Source of the DNA: Buttiauxella sp. B2
Lineage (GTDB): Bacteria; Pseudomonadota; Gammaproteobacteria; Enterobacterales; Enterobacteriaceae
Reading direction: 5' to 3'
DNA: 64,000 nucleotides
Assembly (NCBI RefSeq): GCF_006376615.1
Contig: NZ_VEXQ01000002.1
Span: 310,001 to 374,000 of the forward strand
The notes beneath the pieces were generated by a model. It saw only the letters and a program-made list of their open reading frames with translations, was not told the DNA's origin and ran no database searches. Each line of letters begins with the position of its first letter. Position 1 is the first letter of the stretch. Below, piece after piece: positions 1 to 9,878 of the stretch. Position numbers and translations under genes: made by a program.

Positions 1-1
1 T

Positions 2-256
2 TGCACAGTCCGCCACAGCGGGCTTGAACACGACAAATTGTTGATGGTGGAAATGATTAACCGCCAGGGTGAACCGAGCGGCGAGTGTGCAGTTGCCACC
101 GACAGCATTGGTGCCGGGAACGGCGAATGGGTGTTGCTGGTGGGGGGGAGTTCCGCCCGCCGGGCACACCATAGTGAAGCCTCTCCGGTCGACATGTGCG
201 TGATAGGCATCGTCGATGAAGTGGTCATGGATAGAGAGATAATCTTCCATAAATAG
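2..256 (+). CDS. eutN: EutN, microcompartment vertex protein (5' end cut)
   Basis: This is the 3' part of eutN; the start lies before the window. It encodes 84 visible residues, against about 95 in E. coli EutN, so roughly 11 are missing. Conserved stretches such as IGAGNGEWVLLVGGSSAR and SPVDMCVIGIVDEVV identify the EutN/CcmL family. These pentamers are known to close the vertices of the bacterial microcompartment shell. It is followed 15 bp later by eutE, in the standard eut order, so it is clearly a distal cistron of the same operon. Confidence 0.93.
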   Translation, partial: CTVRHSGLEHDKLLMVEMINRQGEPSGECAVATDSIGAGNGEWVLLVGGSSARRAHHSEASPVDMCVIGIVDEVVMDREIIFHK

Positions 257-271
257 TGAGGGTTGAGCGAC

Positions 272-1681
272 ATGGATCGGCAACAAATTGAGCAAGTGGT
301 GAAAGCCGTGCTGGCAGGTATGGCCACGAATACAACCACAGGAACCACCCCAAAACCATGCGGTGCAGGCGTATTTGCCTCACTGGACGATGCGGTTCAG
401 GCAGCAGCAGCAGCACAAAAATCTTTAACCAGCGTGGCGATGCGCCAGAAAGCCGTTGCGGCAATCCGCCAGGCAGGTGAACAACATGCGCAGTCGCTTG
501 CGGAAATGGCTGTCGCGGAAACCGGAATGGGCCGCGTTGCAGACAAATGCGCGAAGAATATTGCTCAGGCGCGTGGTACGCCTGGTGTTGAGTGCCTGAC
601 GCCACAAGTGTTAACCGGCGATAACGGGCTAACACTCATCGAAAACGCACCGTGGGGTGTAGTGGCTTCTGTCACGCCATCCACTAACCCTGCGGCAACC
701 GTCATCAACAATGCCATCAGCATGATTTCAGCCGGAAATAGCGTGGTATTTGCTCCACATCCGGCAGCAAAAAAGGTTTCGCAGCAAACCATCTCCTGGC
801 TTAACGAAGCGATTGTCGCAGCAGGTGGCCCAGCGAACTTGCTGGTGACAGTTCTTAATCCTGATATCGAAACCGCGCAGCGTTTATTTAAGTATCCTGG
901 CATTGGGTTGCTGGTGGTGACCGGCGGCGAAGCCGTTGTAGATGCGGCGCGTAAGCACACTAATAAACGTTTGATTGCTGCGGGCGCAGGTAATCCGCCA
1001 GTGGTGGTAGACGAAACCGCCGATATTCCTCGCGCAGCAAAAGCCATCGTGAATGGTGCATCGTTCGATAACAACATCATCTGTGCGGACGAAAAAGTGC
1101 TGATCGTGGTGGAAAGCGTGGCTGGTGCTTTGCTGGAGGAAATGCAGCGCAATCACGCGGTGTTGCTCAGCGATGCTCAGGCTGAAAAGCTGCTGCCTGT
1201 TCTGTTGAAAAATATCGATGAACAGGGGAAAGGGCAAGTTTGCCGCGACTGGGTCGGGCGTGATGCCGCCAAAATCGCGGCGACTATTGGTCTTAACGTA
1301 GCACCTGAAACTCGCTTACTGCTGGTACAAACCACTGCGCGCCATCCCTTTGCCGTAACAGAAATGATGATGCCAGTGCTGCCTATTGTTTGCGTGCCCA
1401 ACGTGACAGAAGCCATTGCTCTGGCGGTGAAACTGGAAGGCGGATGCCACCACACAGCAGCCATGCACTCGCGCAATATCGACAATATGAACACCATGGC
1501 GAATGCCATTGACACCAGTATTTTCGTCAAAAATGGTTCATGTATTGCTGGGTTGGGGCTGGGTGGCGAAGGCTGGACTTCTATGACTATCACAACACCA
1601 ACGGGTGAAGGTGTGACATCGGCCAGAACGTTTGTGCGCCTGCGTCGTTGCGTACTGGTGGATGGTTTCCGCATCGTTTAA
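272..1681 (+). CDS. eutE: EutE, CoA-acylating acetaldehyde dehydrogenase
   Basis: The 469-residue enzyme oxidises acetaldehyde to acetyl-CoA inside the Eut compartment; the E. coli protein has 467. I start at ATG 272 rather than the in-frame TTG at 263, because MDRQQIEQVVKAV aligns with the family N-terminus. Residues 1-18 form the amphipathic helix known to target EutE to the shell, and a poorly conserved linker follows. The catalytic Cys sits in the NNIICADEK motif near residue 274. It lies between eutN and eutJ (12-bp gap), as in other enteric eut operons. Confidence 0.97.
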   Translation: MDRQQIEQVVKAVLAGMATNTTTGTTPKPCGAGVFASLDDAVQAAAAAQKSLTSVAMRQKAVAAIRQAGEQHAQSLAEMAVAETGMGRVADKCAKNIAQARGTPGVECLTPQVLTGDNGLTLIENAPWGVVASVTPSTNPAATVINNAISMISAGNSVVFAPHPAAKKVSQQTISWLNEAIVAAGGPANLLVTVLNPDIETAQRLFKYPGIGLLVVTGGEAVVDAARKHTNKRLIAAGAGNPPVVVDETADIPRAAKAIVNGASFDNNIICADEKVLIVVESVAGALLEEMQRNHAVLLSDAQAEKLLPVLLKNIDEQGKGQVCRDWVGRDAAKIAATIGLNVAPETRLLLVQTTARHPFAVTEMMMPVLPIVCVPNVTEAIALAVKLEGGCHHTAAMHSRNIDNMNTMANAIDTSIFVKNGSCIAGLGLGGEGWTSMTITTPTGEGVTSARTFVRLRRCVLVDGFRIV

Positions 1682-1693
1682 GGAGAGTAGTCA

Positions 1694-2533
1694 ATGGCTC
1701 GCACGGAACAGACCTGGCTCAACGACCGCTTATGTAACGCGTCTTTATTGTGCAACGGGCAACCCAATGTGGCGCAACAACCGCTGTGGCTGGGTATCGA
1801 TCTGGGCACCTGTGATGTGGTGTCGTTGGTTGTCGACAGTGACTGCCAGCCCGTTGCCGTTTGCCTCGACTGGGCTGATGTGGTTCGTGACGGCGTGGTA
1901 TGGGATTTCTTCGGTGCGGTGCAAATTGTGCGCCGCCACCTGGACACTCTGGAGCAGCAGCTAGGTTTGCGTTTTAGCCATGCTGCAACATCATTCCCGC
2001 CCGGCACCGATCCGCGAATTTCGGTCAATGTGCTGGAGTCTGCGGGGCTGGAAGTCAGCCGAGTGTTGGATGAACCGACAGCCGTTGCCAATATGCTGCA
2101 ACTCGACAAAGCGGCAGTGGTGGATATTGGTGGCGGCACAACCGGCATTGCGGTGGTTGCACAAGGGAAGGTGATTTATTCCGGCGATGAAGCCACTGGC
2201 GGACACCATATCTCCCTTACGCTTGCGGGTAATCAGCGTATTGCGCTGGAGGATGCCGAACAGATGAAGCGCTGTAGCGATGCCAATATCTGGCCGGTGG
2301 TTCGTCCGGTGTACGAAAAAATGGCAGATATTGTCGCTCGTCATATTGAAGGCCACGATGTGGAACAACTTTGGCTTGCGGGCGGTTCTTGCATGCAGCC
2401 CGGTGTTGAAGGGCTTTTCCGCCAACGTTTTCCGGAAAAAACCGTAACACTACCACCGCACTCTATTTTCATGACGCCGCTGGCAATCGCTATTTGCGGT
2501 ATGACACAAGCGGAGGGTGCTCATGCACAGTGA
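1694..2533 (+). CDS. eutJ: EutJ, Hsp70-fold chaperone-like protein
   Basis: The 279-residue protein has an actin/Hsp70 ATPase fold. Phosphate-binding motifs LGIDLGTCDVVS (near residue 35) and VVDIGGGTTGIAVV (near 140) are present, as is an adenosine motif LWLAGGS near 235. EutJ is assumed to be a chaperone for assembly or reactivation of Eut enzymes; its exact client is not established. An AGGAG ribosome site precedes ATG 1694, and the 3' end overlaps eutG by 11 bp, which suggests translational coupling. Confidence 0.93.
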   Translation: MARTEQTWLNDRLCNASLLCNGQPNVAQQPLWLGIDLGTCDVVSLVVDSDCQPVAVCLDWADVVRDGVVWDFFGAVQIVRRHLDTLEQQLGLRFSHAATSFPPGTDPRISVNVLESAGLEVSRVLDEPTAVANMLQLDKAAVVDIGGGTTGIAVVAQGKVIYSGDEATGGHHISLTLAGNQRIALEDAEQMKRCSDANIWPVVRPVYEKMADIVARHIEGHDVEQLWLAGGSCMQPGVEGLFRQRFPEKTVTLPPHSIFMTPLAIAICGMTQAEGAHAQ

Positions 2534-3710
2534 AGAGATGCAATCCGCGCTATACCAAGCGCTGGACATGATGAATGCCCGCAACGTGCGTGAATTTGCA
2601 GTACCGCCTACCACTTTTATGGGGCCAGGCGCGGTATCTCGTTGTGGCGAGGCGTTACGCGAGCGCGGTATTCAACGTCCTTTTGTGATGGTCGATGGCA
2701 TGTTGCATCACGCCGGAATGACGGATGTGTTGGAGCGTAATCTGAAGCACAGCGGTATCGAATATGAAATCTGGCCTTGCCTGCCGGGTGAGCCTGTTGA
2801 CAGTGACATTGGTGCAGCAGTTGAGCAAATCAGCCTTTGCCAGTGCGACGGTGTTGTCGCACTAGGTGGTGGCTCGGTTCTGGATTCCGCAAAAGTTGTG
2901 GCGGTAATTGCCACTAATCCTGCACTGGCGCTGGAAAATTTAGTGGCCGGAGCTGCATTGAATCGCCGCTTGCCGTTTATTGCTATCCCAACCACTTCGG
3001 GAACCGGTTCGGAAGCCACTAATGTGGCGGTGATAACCGCCGCGAACACTCACCGTAAACAGGTGTTGGTTCACGCCATGTTAATCCCGGACTTAGCGAT
3101 TATTGATGCCTGTCTGACGCTTGGTGTCCCGCCACATATTACTGCCGCAACGGGAATCGACGCCTTAACTCATGCTATTGAAGCCTATGTAGCAAGCAAT
3201 GGCACACCGTTGACACGCGGGCTTGCCTATCGCGCCATCCACAGTATCGGGCAGGCGTTACCGCAAGCTGTCGGGCAGGGGCAAAATTTGGCGGCTCGCG
3301 AAGCAATGATGCTCGCGTCTTACATGGCGGGGATGGCGTTTTCTAATGCAGGTCTTGGGCTGTGTCATGCCACTGCACACCAGATTGGCGCAGCCTATGG
3401 CATTCCACATGGCAAGGCTAACGCCATCATGCTGCCGTCGGTTATGAGGTTTAACCAACTGGTGTGTAAAACCGCCTATGGTGAAATCGGCCATGCACTG
3501 ACGGGCAAATCTTGCGCGGCAAGCGAAACAATTGCCTTCGTGGAACACTTTATTAATGAACTTGATCCAGGCATTGGATTACGTGCCGCAGGCGGTTGCG
3601 AAACTGACTTTGCCAATTTTGCCCACGCGGCGTTGAGCGACATTTGTATTACCACCAATCCACGCACTGTGACGGAAGCCCAGATTATTACGCTGTATCA
3701 GGACGCCTGA
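2523..3710 (+). CDS. eutG: EutG, iron-type alcohol dehydrogenase
   Basis: This 395-residue group III (Fe-dependent) alcohol dehydrogenase reduces acetaldehyde to ethanol and recycles NADH within the compartment. The GGGSVLDSAK nucleotide-binding motif lies near residue 118. The metal-ligand region GIDALTHAIEAY and the histidine-rich GLGLCHATAHQIG/IPHGKANA segments follow. ATG 2523 is preferred over GTG 2517, because GGAGG at 2512-2516 is well spaced for it and the length then equals E. coli EutG. The start lies inside the end of eutJ. Confidence 0.95.
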   Translation: MHSEEMQSALYQALDMMNARNVREFAVPPTTFMGPGAVSRCGEALRERGIQRPFVMVDGMLHHAGMTDVLERNLKHSGIEYEIWPCLPGEPVDSDIGAAVEQISLCQCDGVVALGGGSVLDSAKVVAVIATNPALALENLVAGAALNRRLPFIAIPTTSGTGSEATNVAVITAANTHRKQVLVHAMLIPDLAIIDACLTLGVPPHITAATGIDALTHAIEAYVASNGTPLTRGLAYRAIHSIGQALPQAVGQGQNLAAREAMMLASYMAGMAFSNAGLGLCHATAHQIGAAYGIPHGKANAIMLPSVMRFNQLVCKTAYGEIGHALTGKSCAASETIAFVEHFINELDPGIGLRAAGGCETDFANFAHAALSDICITTNPRTVTEAQIITLYQDA

Positions 3711-3756
3711 ACGGATATCACACCCGCCTGCCCGCAGGCGCTGAAGGAGAAGGGAA

Positions 3757-5001
3757 ATGGGTATTAACGACATTATCATGTACATCATGATGATTTTTAT
3801 GCTGATTGCCGCCGTTGACCGCGTTTTTACTCAGTTTGGCGGGTCAGAAAAAATCCTCGGTTTTATCGGTCTTGGCAAACTTGGGAAAAGTATTTCCGGT
3901 TCAGGTGGTCAGTTTGAAGAAGGTTTTATGGCAATGGGTGCACTGGGATTAGCGATGGTCGGGATGACGGCGCTGGCGCCAGTTCTGGCTTACGTGCTCG
4001 GTCCCGTGATAATCCCGGCCTATGAAATGCTTGGCGCGAACCCGTCGATGTTTGCTGGGACGTTGCTGGCCTGTGATATGGGTGGTTTCTTCCTCGCTAA
4101 AGAACTGGCTGGGGGTGATGTTGCCGCCTGGCTTTACTCCGGGCTTATCCTCGGCTCTATGATGGGGCCGACCATCGTGTTTTCGATTCCGGTGGCGCTG
4201 GGGATTATCGAACCTTCTGACCGCCGATATCTGGCATTGGGCGTGCTGGCGGGGATTGTCACGATCCCTATTGGTTGTATTGCTGGTGGGCTGGTGGCGA
4301 TGTATTCCGGCGTGGAAGTTAACGGGCAGCCGATTGAATTCACCATGAGCTTGATTCTGCTCAACATGATCCCGGTGTTGATCGTCGCTGTTCTGGTGGC
4401 GTTGGGGCTGAAATTCATCCCGGAAAAAATGATCAACGGTTTTCAGATCTTCGCCAAAATCCTCGTTGCAATTATTACCGTTGGCCTTGCCGCTGCAGTG
4501 GTGAAGTTCCTCGTGGGCTGGACGATTATTCCGGGACTTGATCCTATCTTTATGAGTGAAGGGGATAAACCCGGCGAAGTGATGCGCGCCATTGAAGTAA
4601 TTGGTTCGATCTCTTGTGTGCTGCTTGGCGCATACCCAATGGTTCTACTGCTAACCCGTTGGTTTGATAAGCCGTTAATGCGTGTCGGCAATTTACTGAA
4701 AATCAACAATATTGCTGCGGGCGGCATGGTAGCAACACTGGCCAACAATATCCCGATGTACGGCATGATGAAGAATATGGATGCACGTGGCAAAGTCATC
4801 AACTGTGCTTTTGCCGTGTCGGCGGCTTTTGCACTCGGCGACCATCTGGGCTTCGCTGCGGCCAACATGTCACCGATGATCTTCCCGATGATTGTCGGCA
4901 AATTAGTCGGCGGTGTTACGGCGATTGGGGTTGCCATGCTGCTGGTGCCGAAAGAAGAAAGCACCCAGGTTATGGCTGAGTCTGCGGAGGCGCAATCGTG
5001 A
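3757..5001 (+). CDS. eutH: EutH, ethanolamine permease/facilitator
   Basis: The 414-residue integral membrane protein has about 10-11 hydrophobic segments spread over its length and is inferred to sit in the inner membrane. EutH is known to admit ethanolamine when external supply is low; at high supply diffusion suffices. The N-terminus MGINDIIMYIMM and the segment GGFFLAKELAGGDVAAWLYS are nearly invariant in enteric EutH. A 46-bp gap separates it from eutG. Its end overlaps the eutA start as GTGA, so the two are probably translated in a coupled way. Confidence 0.95.
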   Translation: MGINDIIMYIMMIFMLIAAVDRVFTQFGGSEKILGFIGLGKLGKSISGSGGQFEEGFMAMGALGLAMVGMTALAPVLAYVLGPVIIPAYEMLGANPSMFAGTLLACDMGGFFLAKELAGGDVAAWLYSGLILGSMMGPTIVFSIPVALGIIEPSDRRYLALGVLAGIVTIPIGCIAGGLVAMYSGVEVNGQPIEFTMSLILLNMIPVLIVAVLVALGLKFIPEKMINGFQIFAKILVAIITVGLAAAVVKFLVGWTIIPGLDPIFMSEGDKPGEVMRAIEVIGSISCVLLGAYPMVLLLTRWFDKPLMRVGNLLKINNIAAGGMVATLANNIPMYGMMKNMDARGKVINCAFAVSAAFALGDHLGFAAANMSPMIFPMIVGKLVGGVTAIGVAMLLVPKEESTQVMAESAEAQS

Positions 5002-6404
5002 AAATTCGCGAACTGCATAGCGTTGGCATTGATGTCGGTACCACCACCACACAGGTGATTTTCTCCTGTCTGGCACTGGTTAACCGGGCTGCTATTTCGC
5101 AGGTGCCGCGCTATGAGTTCGTGAAACGTGAAATTACCTGGCAAAGCCCGGTGTTTTTTACCCCGGTTGACGTCAACGGGCATCTGCGTGAGGAGGAGTT
5201 GTTAAACCTTATTCTTGCGCAGTATCAGGCTGCTGGTATCGCGCCCGAGTCCATTGATTCAGGGGCAATTATTATTACCGGCGAAACCGCCAAAACGCGC
5301 AATGCAAGACCCGCTGTGATGGCACTTTCCCAACAGCTTGGTGATTTTGTTATTGCCACCGCGGGGCCACATCTTGAGTCGGTAATTGCCGGTTACGGCT
5401 CGGGTGCGCAGGCATTATCGCAGCGCCAGTTAAACCGGGTAATGAATATTGATATCGGTGGTGGCACAGCAAATTACGTGCTGTTTGAAGGTGGCAAGGT
5501 AGTGGCTTCTGCCTGCCTGAATGTGGGTGGCAGATTGTTTGAAACCGATACTCACGGCAACGTCAGGTTTATCCATCGGCCTGGGCTGCGGATTGCTGAC
5601 GAGCTATTTGGTGACGTCGGTGAAGGCAAACATACGCTGACACCCGAGCAGCTTGAAACAGTTGCAGACCGTATGGCACAACTGCTTTTTGAGGTGATCA
5701 CGGGAGAAATCTCGCCACTCGCCCAGCGTCTGTTAATGACCGATGCGCTGCCGCCTGGTAAGCCTGCTGATGTGATTACACTGTCTGGTGGCGTGGGGGA
5801 ATGTTATCGCCAGCCACCAGAAACCCCGTTTGGCTTCGGTGATATTGGCCCACTTCTGGCGCAGGCGATTCATCGCCATGCCGGATTTGCCACGCTACCG
5901 CTGCGTGTACCCGAACAAACCGTACGCGCCACAGTGATTGGTGCGGGTGCACACACTCTCTCGCTTTCAGGTAGCACTATCTGGCTCGATGGGCTGTCTT
6001 TGCCGTTACGCAATATTCCGGTTGTTCATGCCATTGAAAACGACGACCTGTCACACGGCTGGCAGCAGGGGATTGCGCTCATGGATCTTAACGCGACGCA
6101 GGATTGTTATGCGCTAGCGATACCACCGGCGTATTCGACCAGCTACGCGACCGTACAGCAGGTTATTAATGCACTGAAAATTTTTATCCAGCACTTTCCC
6201 AGTACGCAGCCGCTGATTGTCGTGGCAGAGCAGGATTTGGGTAAAGCGCTGGGGATGCTGCTTTATCCGCTAATGGGGCAGCGAAAAGTTGCGGTGATCG
6301 ACGAAGTGGTCACCCGTACTGGCGATTATATCGACATCGGTTTGCCGTTGTTTGACGGGCAAGTTGTCCCGGTAACCATCAAATCACTCGCCTTTCCTTC
6401 CTGA
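4998..6404 (+). CDS. eutA: EutA, ethanolamine ammonia-lyase reactivase
   Basis: The 468-residue actin-fold ATPase is known to remove damaged cobalamin from EutBC so that fresh adenosylcobalamin can bind. Visible ATPase motifs are SVGIDVGTTTTQVIF (residues 8-22), NIDIGGGTANYVLF (near 150) and TLSGGVGECYR (near 258). Translation starts at GTG 4998, which overlaps the eutH stop. This start matches the family N-terminus, where E. coli has an ATG. It precedes its target genes eutBC by 12 bp. Confidence 0.95.
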   Translation: MKIRELHSVGIDVGTTTTQVIFSCLALVNRAAISQVPRYEFVKREITWQSPVFFTPVDVNGHLREEELLNLILAQYQAAGIAPESIDSGAIIITGETAKTRNARPAVMALSQQLGDFVIATAGPHLESVIAGYGSGAQALSQRQLNRVMNIDIGGGTANYVLFEGGKVVASACLNVGGRLFETDTHGNVRFIHRPGLRIADELFGDVGEGKHTLTPEQLETVADRMAQLLFEVITGEISPLAQRLLMTDALPPGKPADVITLSGGVGECYRQPPETPFGFGDIGPLLAQAIHRHAGFATLPLRVPEQTVRATVIGAGAHTLSLSGSTIWLDGLSLPLRNIPVVHAIENDDLSHGWQQGIALMDLNATQDCYALAIPPAYSTSYATVQQVINALKIFIQHFPSTQPLIVVAEQDLGKALGMLLYPLMGQRKVAVIDEVVTRTGDYIDIGLPLFDGQVVPVTIKSLAFPS

Positions 6405-6416
6405 GGGATCGACACA

Positions 6417-7778
6417 ATGAAACTAAAAACCACACTGTTTGGGCAAGTTTATCAGTTCAAGGATGTTAAAGAAGTGCTGGCGAAAGCCAACGAATTACGT
6501 TCCGGTGATGTGCTGGCTGGGGTCGCTGCAAGCAGTTCCCAGGAGCGTGTAGCGGCAAAACAAGTGTTGTCTGAAATGACGGTTGCGGATATCCGTATGA
6601 ATCCCGTTATCGCTTATGAAGATGACTGTGTGACACGCATTATTCAGGATGACATCAACGAAACGTCTTACGCGAGAATTAAAAACTGGAGCATTAGTGA
6701 GCTGCGTGAGTACATTCTCAGCGATGAAACTAGCGTTGATGATATTGCTTTTCTGCGTAAGGGGATTAGCTCCGAAGTCGTGGCGGCAGTCGCTAAAATT
6801 TGTTCCAACGCGGATTTAGTCTACGGCGGCAAGAAAATGCCGGTAATCAAAAAGGCCAATACCACCATTGGCTTGCCGGGCACCTTCAGCGCCCGCTTGC
6901 AGCCGAACGACACGCGTGATGATGTGCGGAGTATCGAAGCGCAAATTTACGAAGGGTTGTGTTTTGGTGTGGGTGACGCGGTCATTGGCGTGAACCCGGT
7001 AACGGATGATGTGGGCAACTTAACCCGCGTGCTCGATACCATCTACAGTGTTATCGACAAGTATTCTATCCCGACGCAAGGCTGCGTACTGGCTCACGTT
7101 ACAACGCAAATTGAGGCCATTAAACGCGGAGCTCCGGGTGGACTTATCTTCCAGAGTATTTGTGGGAGCGAGAAAGGGCTTAAAGAATTCGGCGTTGAGC
7201 TTGCGATGCTGGATGAAGCTCGTGCAGTGGGTGCGGAATTTAATCGTATCGCTGGAGAAAACTGTCTGTACTTCGAAACCGGGCAGGGTTCGGCATTATC
7301 TGCCGGGGCAAACTTTGGCGCAGACCAGGTCACGATGGAAGCGCGAAACTATGGCCTGGCTCGCCATTACGACCCGTTCATCGTGAATACCGTGGTGGGG
7401 TTCATTGGGCCTGAATATCTCTACAACGACCGCCAGATTATTCGCGCCGGTCTTGAAGACCACTTCATGGGCAAACTCAGTGGTATCTCGATGGGCTGCG
7501 ATTGCTGCTACACCAACCACGCCGATGCGGACCAAAACCTCAATGAAAACCTGATGATCTTGCTGGCGACTGCCGGATGTAACTACATCATGGGAATGCC
7601 GCTTGGCGACGACATTATGCTGAATTATCAGACCACCGCATTCCACGATACTGCTACCGTGCGCCAGTTGTTGAATCTGCGTCCGTCGCCGGAATTTGAA
7701 GCCTGGCTGGAAACAATGGGGCTGATGGCCAATGGTCGTTTAACGTCACGGGCGGGCGATCCGTCGTTGTTCTTCTGA
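6417..7778 (+). CDS. eutB: EutB, ethanolamine ammonia-lyase large subunit
   Basis: This is the 453-residue catalytic subunit of the adenosylcobalamin-dependent lyase that splits ethanolamine into acetaldehyde and ammonia; its length equals E. coli EutB. Near-invariant stretches include [32 protein letters not shown] and [17 protein letters not shown], which build the TIM-barrel substrate and cobalamin site. It forms the (EutB-EutC)6 complex with the product of the next gene, 19 bp downstream. Confidence 0.98.
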   Translation: MKLKTTLFGQVYQFKDVKEVLAKANELRSGDVLAGVAASSSQERVAAKQVLSEMTVADIRMNPVIAYEDDCVTRIIQDDINETSYARIKNWSISELREYILSDETSVDDIAFLRKGISSEVVAAVAKICSNADLVYGGKKMPVIKKANTTIGLPGTFSARLQPNDTRDDVRSIEAQIYEGLCFGVGDAVIGVNPVTDDVGNLTRVLDTIYSVIDKYSIPTQGCVLAHVTTQIEAIKRGAPGGLIFQSICGSEKGLKEFGVELAMLDEARAVGAEFNRIAGENCLYFETGQGSALSAGANFGADQVTMEARNYGLARHYDPFIVNTVVGFIGPEYLYNDRQIIRAGLEDHFMGKLSGISMGCDCCYTNHADADQNLNENLMILLATAGCNYIMGMPLGDDIMLNYQTTAFHDTATVRQLLNLRPSPEFEAWLETMGLMANGRLTSRAGDPSLFF

Positions 7779-7797
7779 AATCATCAGGGAAATCATC

Positions 7798-8691
7798 ATG
7801 GACCAAAAACAGATTGAAGAAATTGTGCGCAGCGTTCTGGCCAATATGGAAAAACCAGAAATCGCGCTACAACCCATAGCTGCCGTAGCCCCAACAACGC
7901 CAGTCTTAACTCAAACTACAGAAGAAAGCTGTAGCGTCGATTTAGGCTCTAACGAGGCCAAAATGTGGATTGGTGTGCAAAATCCGCATCGCGCCGATGT
8001 GCTTGAAGAATTGCGCCACAGTACGGTTGCTCGCGTTTGCACAGGGCGGGCAGGTCCTCGCCCTCGCACGCAGGCGCTGCTGCGTTTTTTGGCTGACCAT
8101 TCACGCTCGAAAGATACAGTGCTCAAAGAAGTACCTGCCGAATGGGTACAACAGCAAGGGTTACTGGAGCTGCAATCAGAAATCAGCGACAAAAATCTCT
8201 ATCTTACCCGCCCTGATTTGGGCCGCCGCCTGAGTGCTAACGCTATCGAACTGTTGCGCACCAGTTGCAAACAGAACCCGGACGTTCAGGTGGTCATTTC
8301 TGACGGCCTTTCAACTGACGCGATTACTGCCAACTACGGTGAGATTTTACCGCCGCTGTTGCAAGGGCTGGAACAATCAGGATTGCATGTCGGCACACCG
8401 TTCTTTGTGCGCTATGGGCGTGTGAAGATTGAAGACCAAATCGGTGAACTGCTGGGGGCGAAGGTTGTGATTTTGCTGGTGGGTGAGCGGCCAGGGCTTG
8501 GGCAGTCGGAAAGTTTGTCTTGCTACGCGGTGTACTCACCAAAAACTGCTACCACGGTAGAAGCTGACCGTACCTGTATCTCAAATATTCACCGGGGTGG
8601 TACGCCGCCAGTAGAAGCGGCTGCTGTGATTGTCGAACTTGCAAAACGGATGCTGGCGCAAAAAGCGTCGGGCATCAACCTGACTCGTTAA
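7798..8691 (+). CDS. eutC: EutC, ethanolamine ammonia-lyase small subunit
   Basis: The 297-residue small subunit completes the cobalamin-binding interface of the lyase. Conserved blocks [20 protein letters not shown] and [17 protein letters not shown] identify it. The first 18 residues, [18 protein letters not shown], form an amphipathic helix like the one on EutE and match the known N-terminal targeting peptide. A variable Pro/Thr-rich linker (about residues 19-45) then leads into the enzyme core. Confidence 0.97.
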   Translation: MDQKQIEEIVRSVLANMEKPEIALQPIAAVAPTTPVLTQTTEESCSVDLGSNEAKMWIGVQNPHRADVLEELRHSTVARVCTGRAGPRPRTQALLRFLADHSRSKDTVLKEVPAEWVQQQGLLELQSEISDKNLYLTRPDLGRRLSANAIELLRTSCKQNPDVQVVISDGLSTDAITANYGEILPPLLQGLEQSGLHVGTPFFVRYGRVKIEDQIGELLGAKVVILLVGERPGLGQSESLSCYAVYSPKTATTVEADRTCISNIHRGGTPPVEAAAVIVELAKRMLAQKASGINLTR

Positions 8692-8704
8692 AGGGAGCGT
8701 TATC

Positions 8705-9364
8705 ATGCCTGCTTTAGATTTGATTAAACCGAATGTGAAAGCGATGCGGGTTATCGCAAACGTTAGCGAAGAGTTTGCCCGTGAATTGAAACTGCCTTCC
8801 CATATTCGTAGCCTGGGTTTGATTACTGCCGATTCTGATGATGTCACTTATATCGCCGCTGACGAAGCCACTAAACAGGCACAAGTTGAAGTAGTCTTTG
8901 GGCGTTCGTTGTATGCAGGGGCGGCACATGGCCCGTCACCCACGGCTGGAGAAGTGCTGATTATGTTGGGTGGACCCAACCCGGCTGAAGTGCGAGCAGG
9001 CCTGGATTCAATGCTGGCGACTATCGAACAAGGTCCCGCTTTTCAGTGGGCTAATGATGCGCAAGACACGGCGTTTCTGGCACATTTAATCTCGCGCACA
9101 GGTTCGTATCTTTCTACAACAGCCGGTATTTTGCTTGGTGACCCAATAGCTTATCTGGTTGCGCCGCCGCTGGAAGCGACATTTGGCATTGATGCTGCGT
9201 TGAAATCTGCTGATGTGCGTATCGTGACTTACGTGCCGCCACCATCAGAAACTAACTACTCGGCCGCCTTCCTGACGGGCAGCCAGGCCGCTTGTAAAGC
9301 TGCGTGTAATGCTTTTAGTGACGCCGTGCTTGAGATAGCGCGTAATCCAATCCAGCGCGCGTAG
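8705..9364 (+). CDS. eutL: EutL, tandem-BMC trimeric shell protein
   Basis: The 219-residue shell protein contains two circularly permuted BMC domains. EutL trimers are known to tile shell facets and carry a gated central pore. Diagnostic segments are [26 protein letters not shown] (about residues 74-99) and [10 protein letters not shown]. The gene follows eutC after 13 bp with a GGGAG ribosome site, in canonical order. Confidence 0.95.
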   Translation: MPALDLIKPNVKAMRVIANVSEEFARELKLPSHIRSLGLITADSDDVTYIAADEATKQAQVEVVFGRSLYAGAAHGPSPTAGEVLIMLGGPNPAEVRAGLDSMLATIEQGPAFQWANDAQDTAFLAHLISRTGSYLSTTAGILLGDPIAYLVAPPLEATFGIDAALKSADVRIVTYVPPPSETNYSAAFLTGSQAACKAACNAFSDAVLEIARNPIQRA

Positions 9365-9373
9365 GGGTAAACG

Positions 9374-9856
9374 ATGAACTCTCTCGGGTTGCTCGAAGTG
9401 TACGGTCTTGTTGCGGGAATTGACGCAGCAGATGCCATGTTAAAGGCCGCAAATGTGCGTTTATTGAACCACGAGGTGCTCAATCCTGGAATGGTGACGC
9501 TGGTTGTTGAAGGGGATCTCGCCGCGTGTCGTGCAGCGCTCGATGCAGGTGCTAGCGCTGCCGCGCGCACCGGACGAGTGATAAGCCGTAAGGAACTTGG
9601 TCGCCCTGATGACGATGTTGAGCGATTGGTGTGCAGTTTTGGTCGCAAGCCCTCAGCCAAACCGACAACAATAGAAACTCAGGCAACACAAGCGTTACTT
9701 GAAGTGCTGCAAACTCAAGGCCACGGCATGACAGTCGGTGAGGTCGCGGCACATTTTAACTGGCCGCTCGAAGAAGCCAGAACGCAACTTGAGGCTTTAT
9801 TCCTTGACGGGAAACTACGCAAGCGTAGCAGTCGTTATCGTTTGAAACCTGAGTGA
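9374..9856 (+). CDS. eutK: EutK, BMC shell protein with C-terminal helix-turn-helix
   Basis: The 160-residue protein has an N-terminal BMC domain (residues 1 to about 90, with GLLEVYGLVAGIDAADAMLK and GDLAACRAALDAG). A variable linker follows, then a C-terminal winged-helix-like domain (about 103-160, with MTVGEVAAHFNWPLEEARTQLE and SSRYRLKPE). In E. coli EutK this extra domain is known and suspected to bind nucleic acid. The linker and C-terminal domain differ more from E. coli than the BMC part does. Confidence 0.93.
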   Translation: MNSLGLLEVYGLVAGIDAADAMLKAANVRLLNHEVLNPGMVTLVVEGDLAACRAALDAGASAAARTGRVISRKELGRPDDDVERLVCSFGRKPSAKPTTIETQATQALLEVLQTQGHGMTVGEVAAHFNWPLEEARTQLEALFLDGKLRKRSSRYRLKPE

Positions 9857-9878
9857 GTAGTGACGCAAGGAGCCGCAT

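Noticed and set aside
565-1152. Long minus-strand open frames inside the eut genes (also 1177-1674 and 4443-5183)
   Set aside because: They are mirror frames of eutE and eutH/eutA with no ribosome sites or recognisable motifs, and the plus-strand genes are certain.
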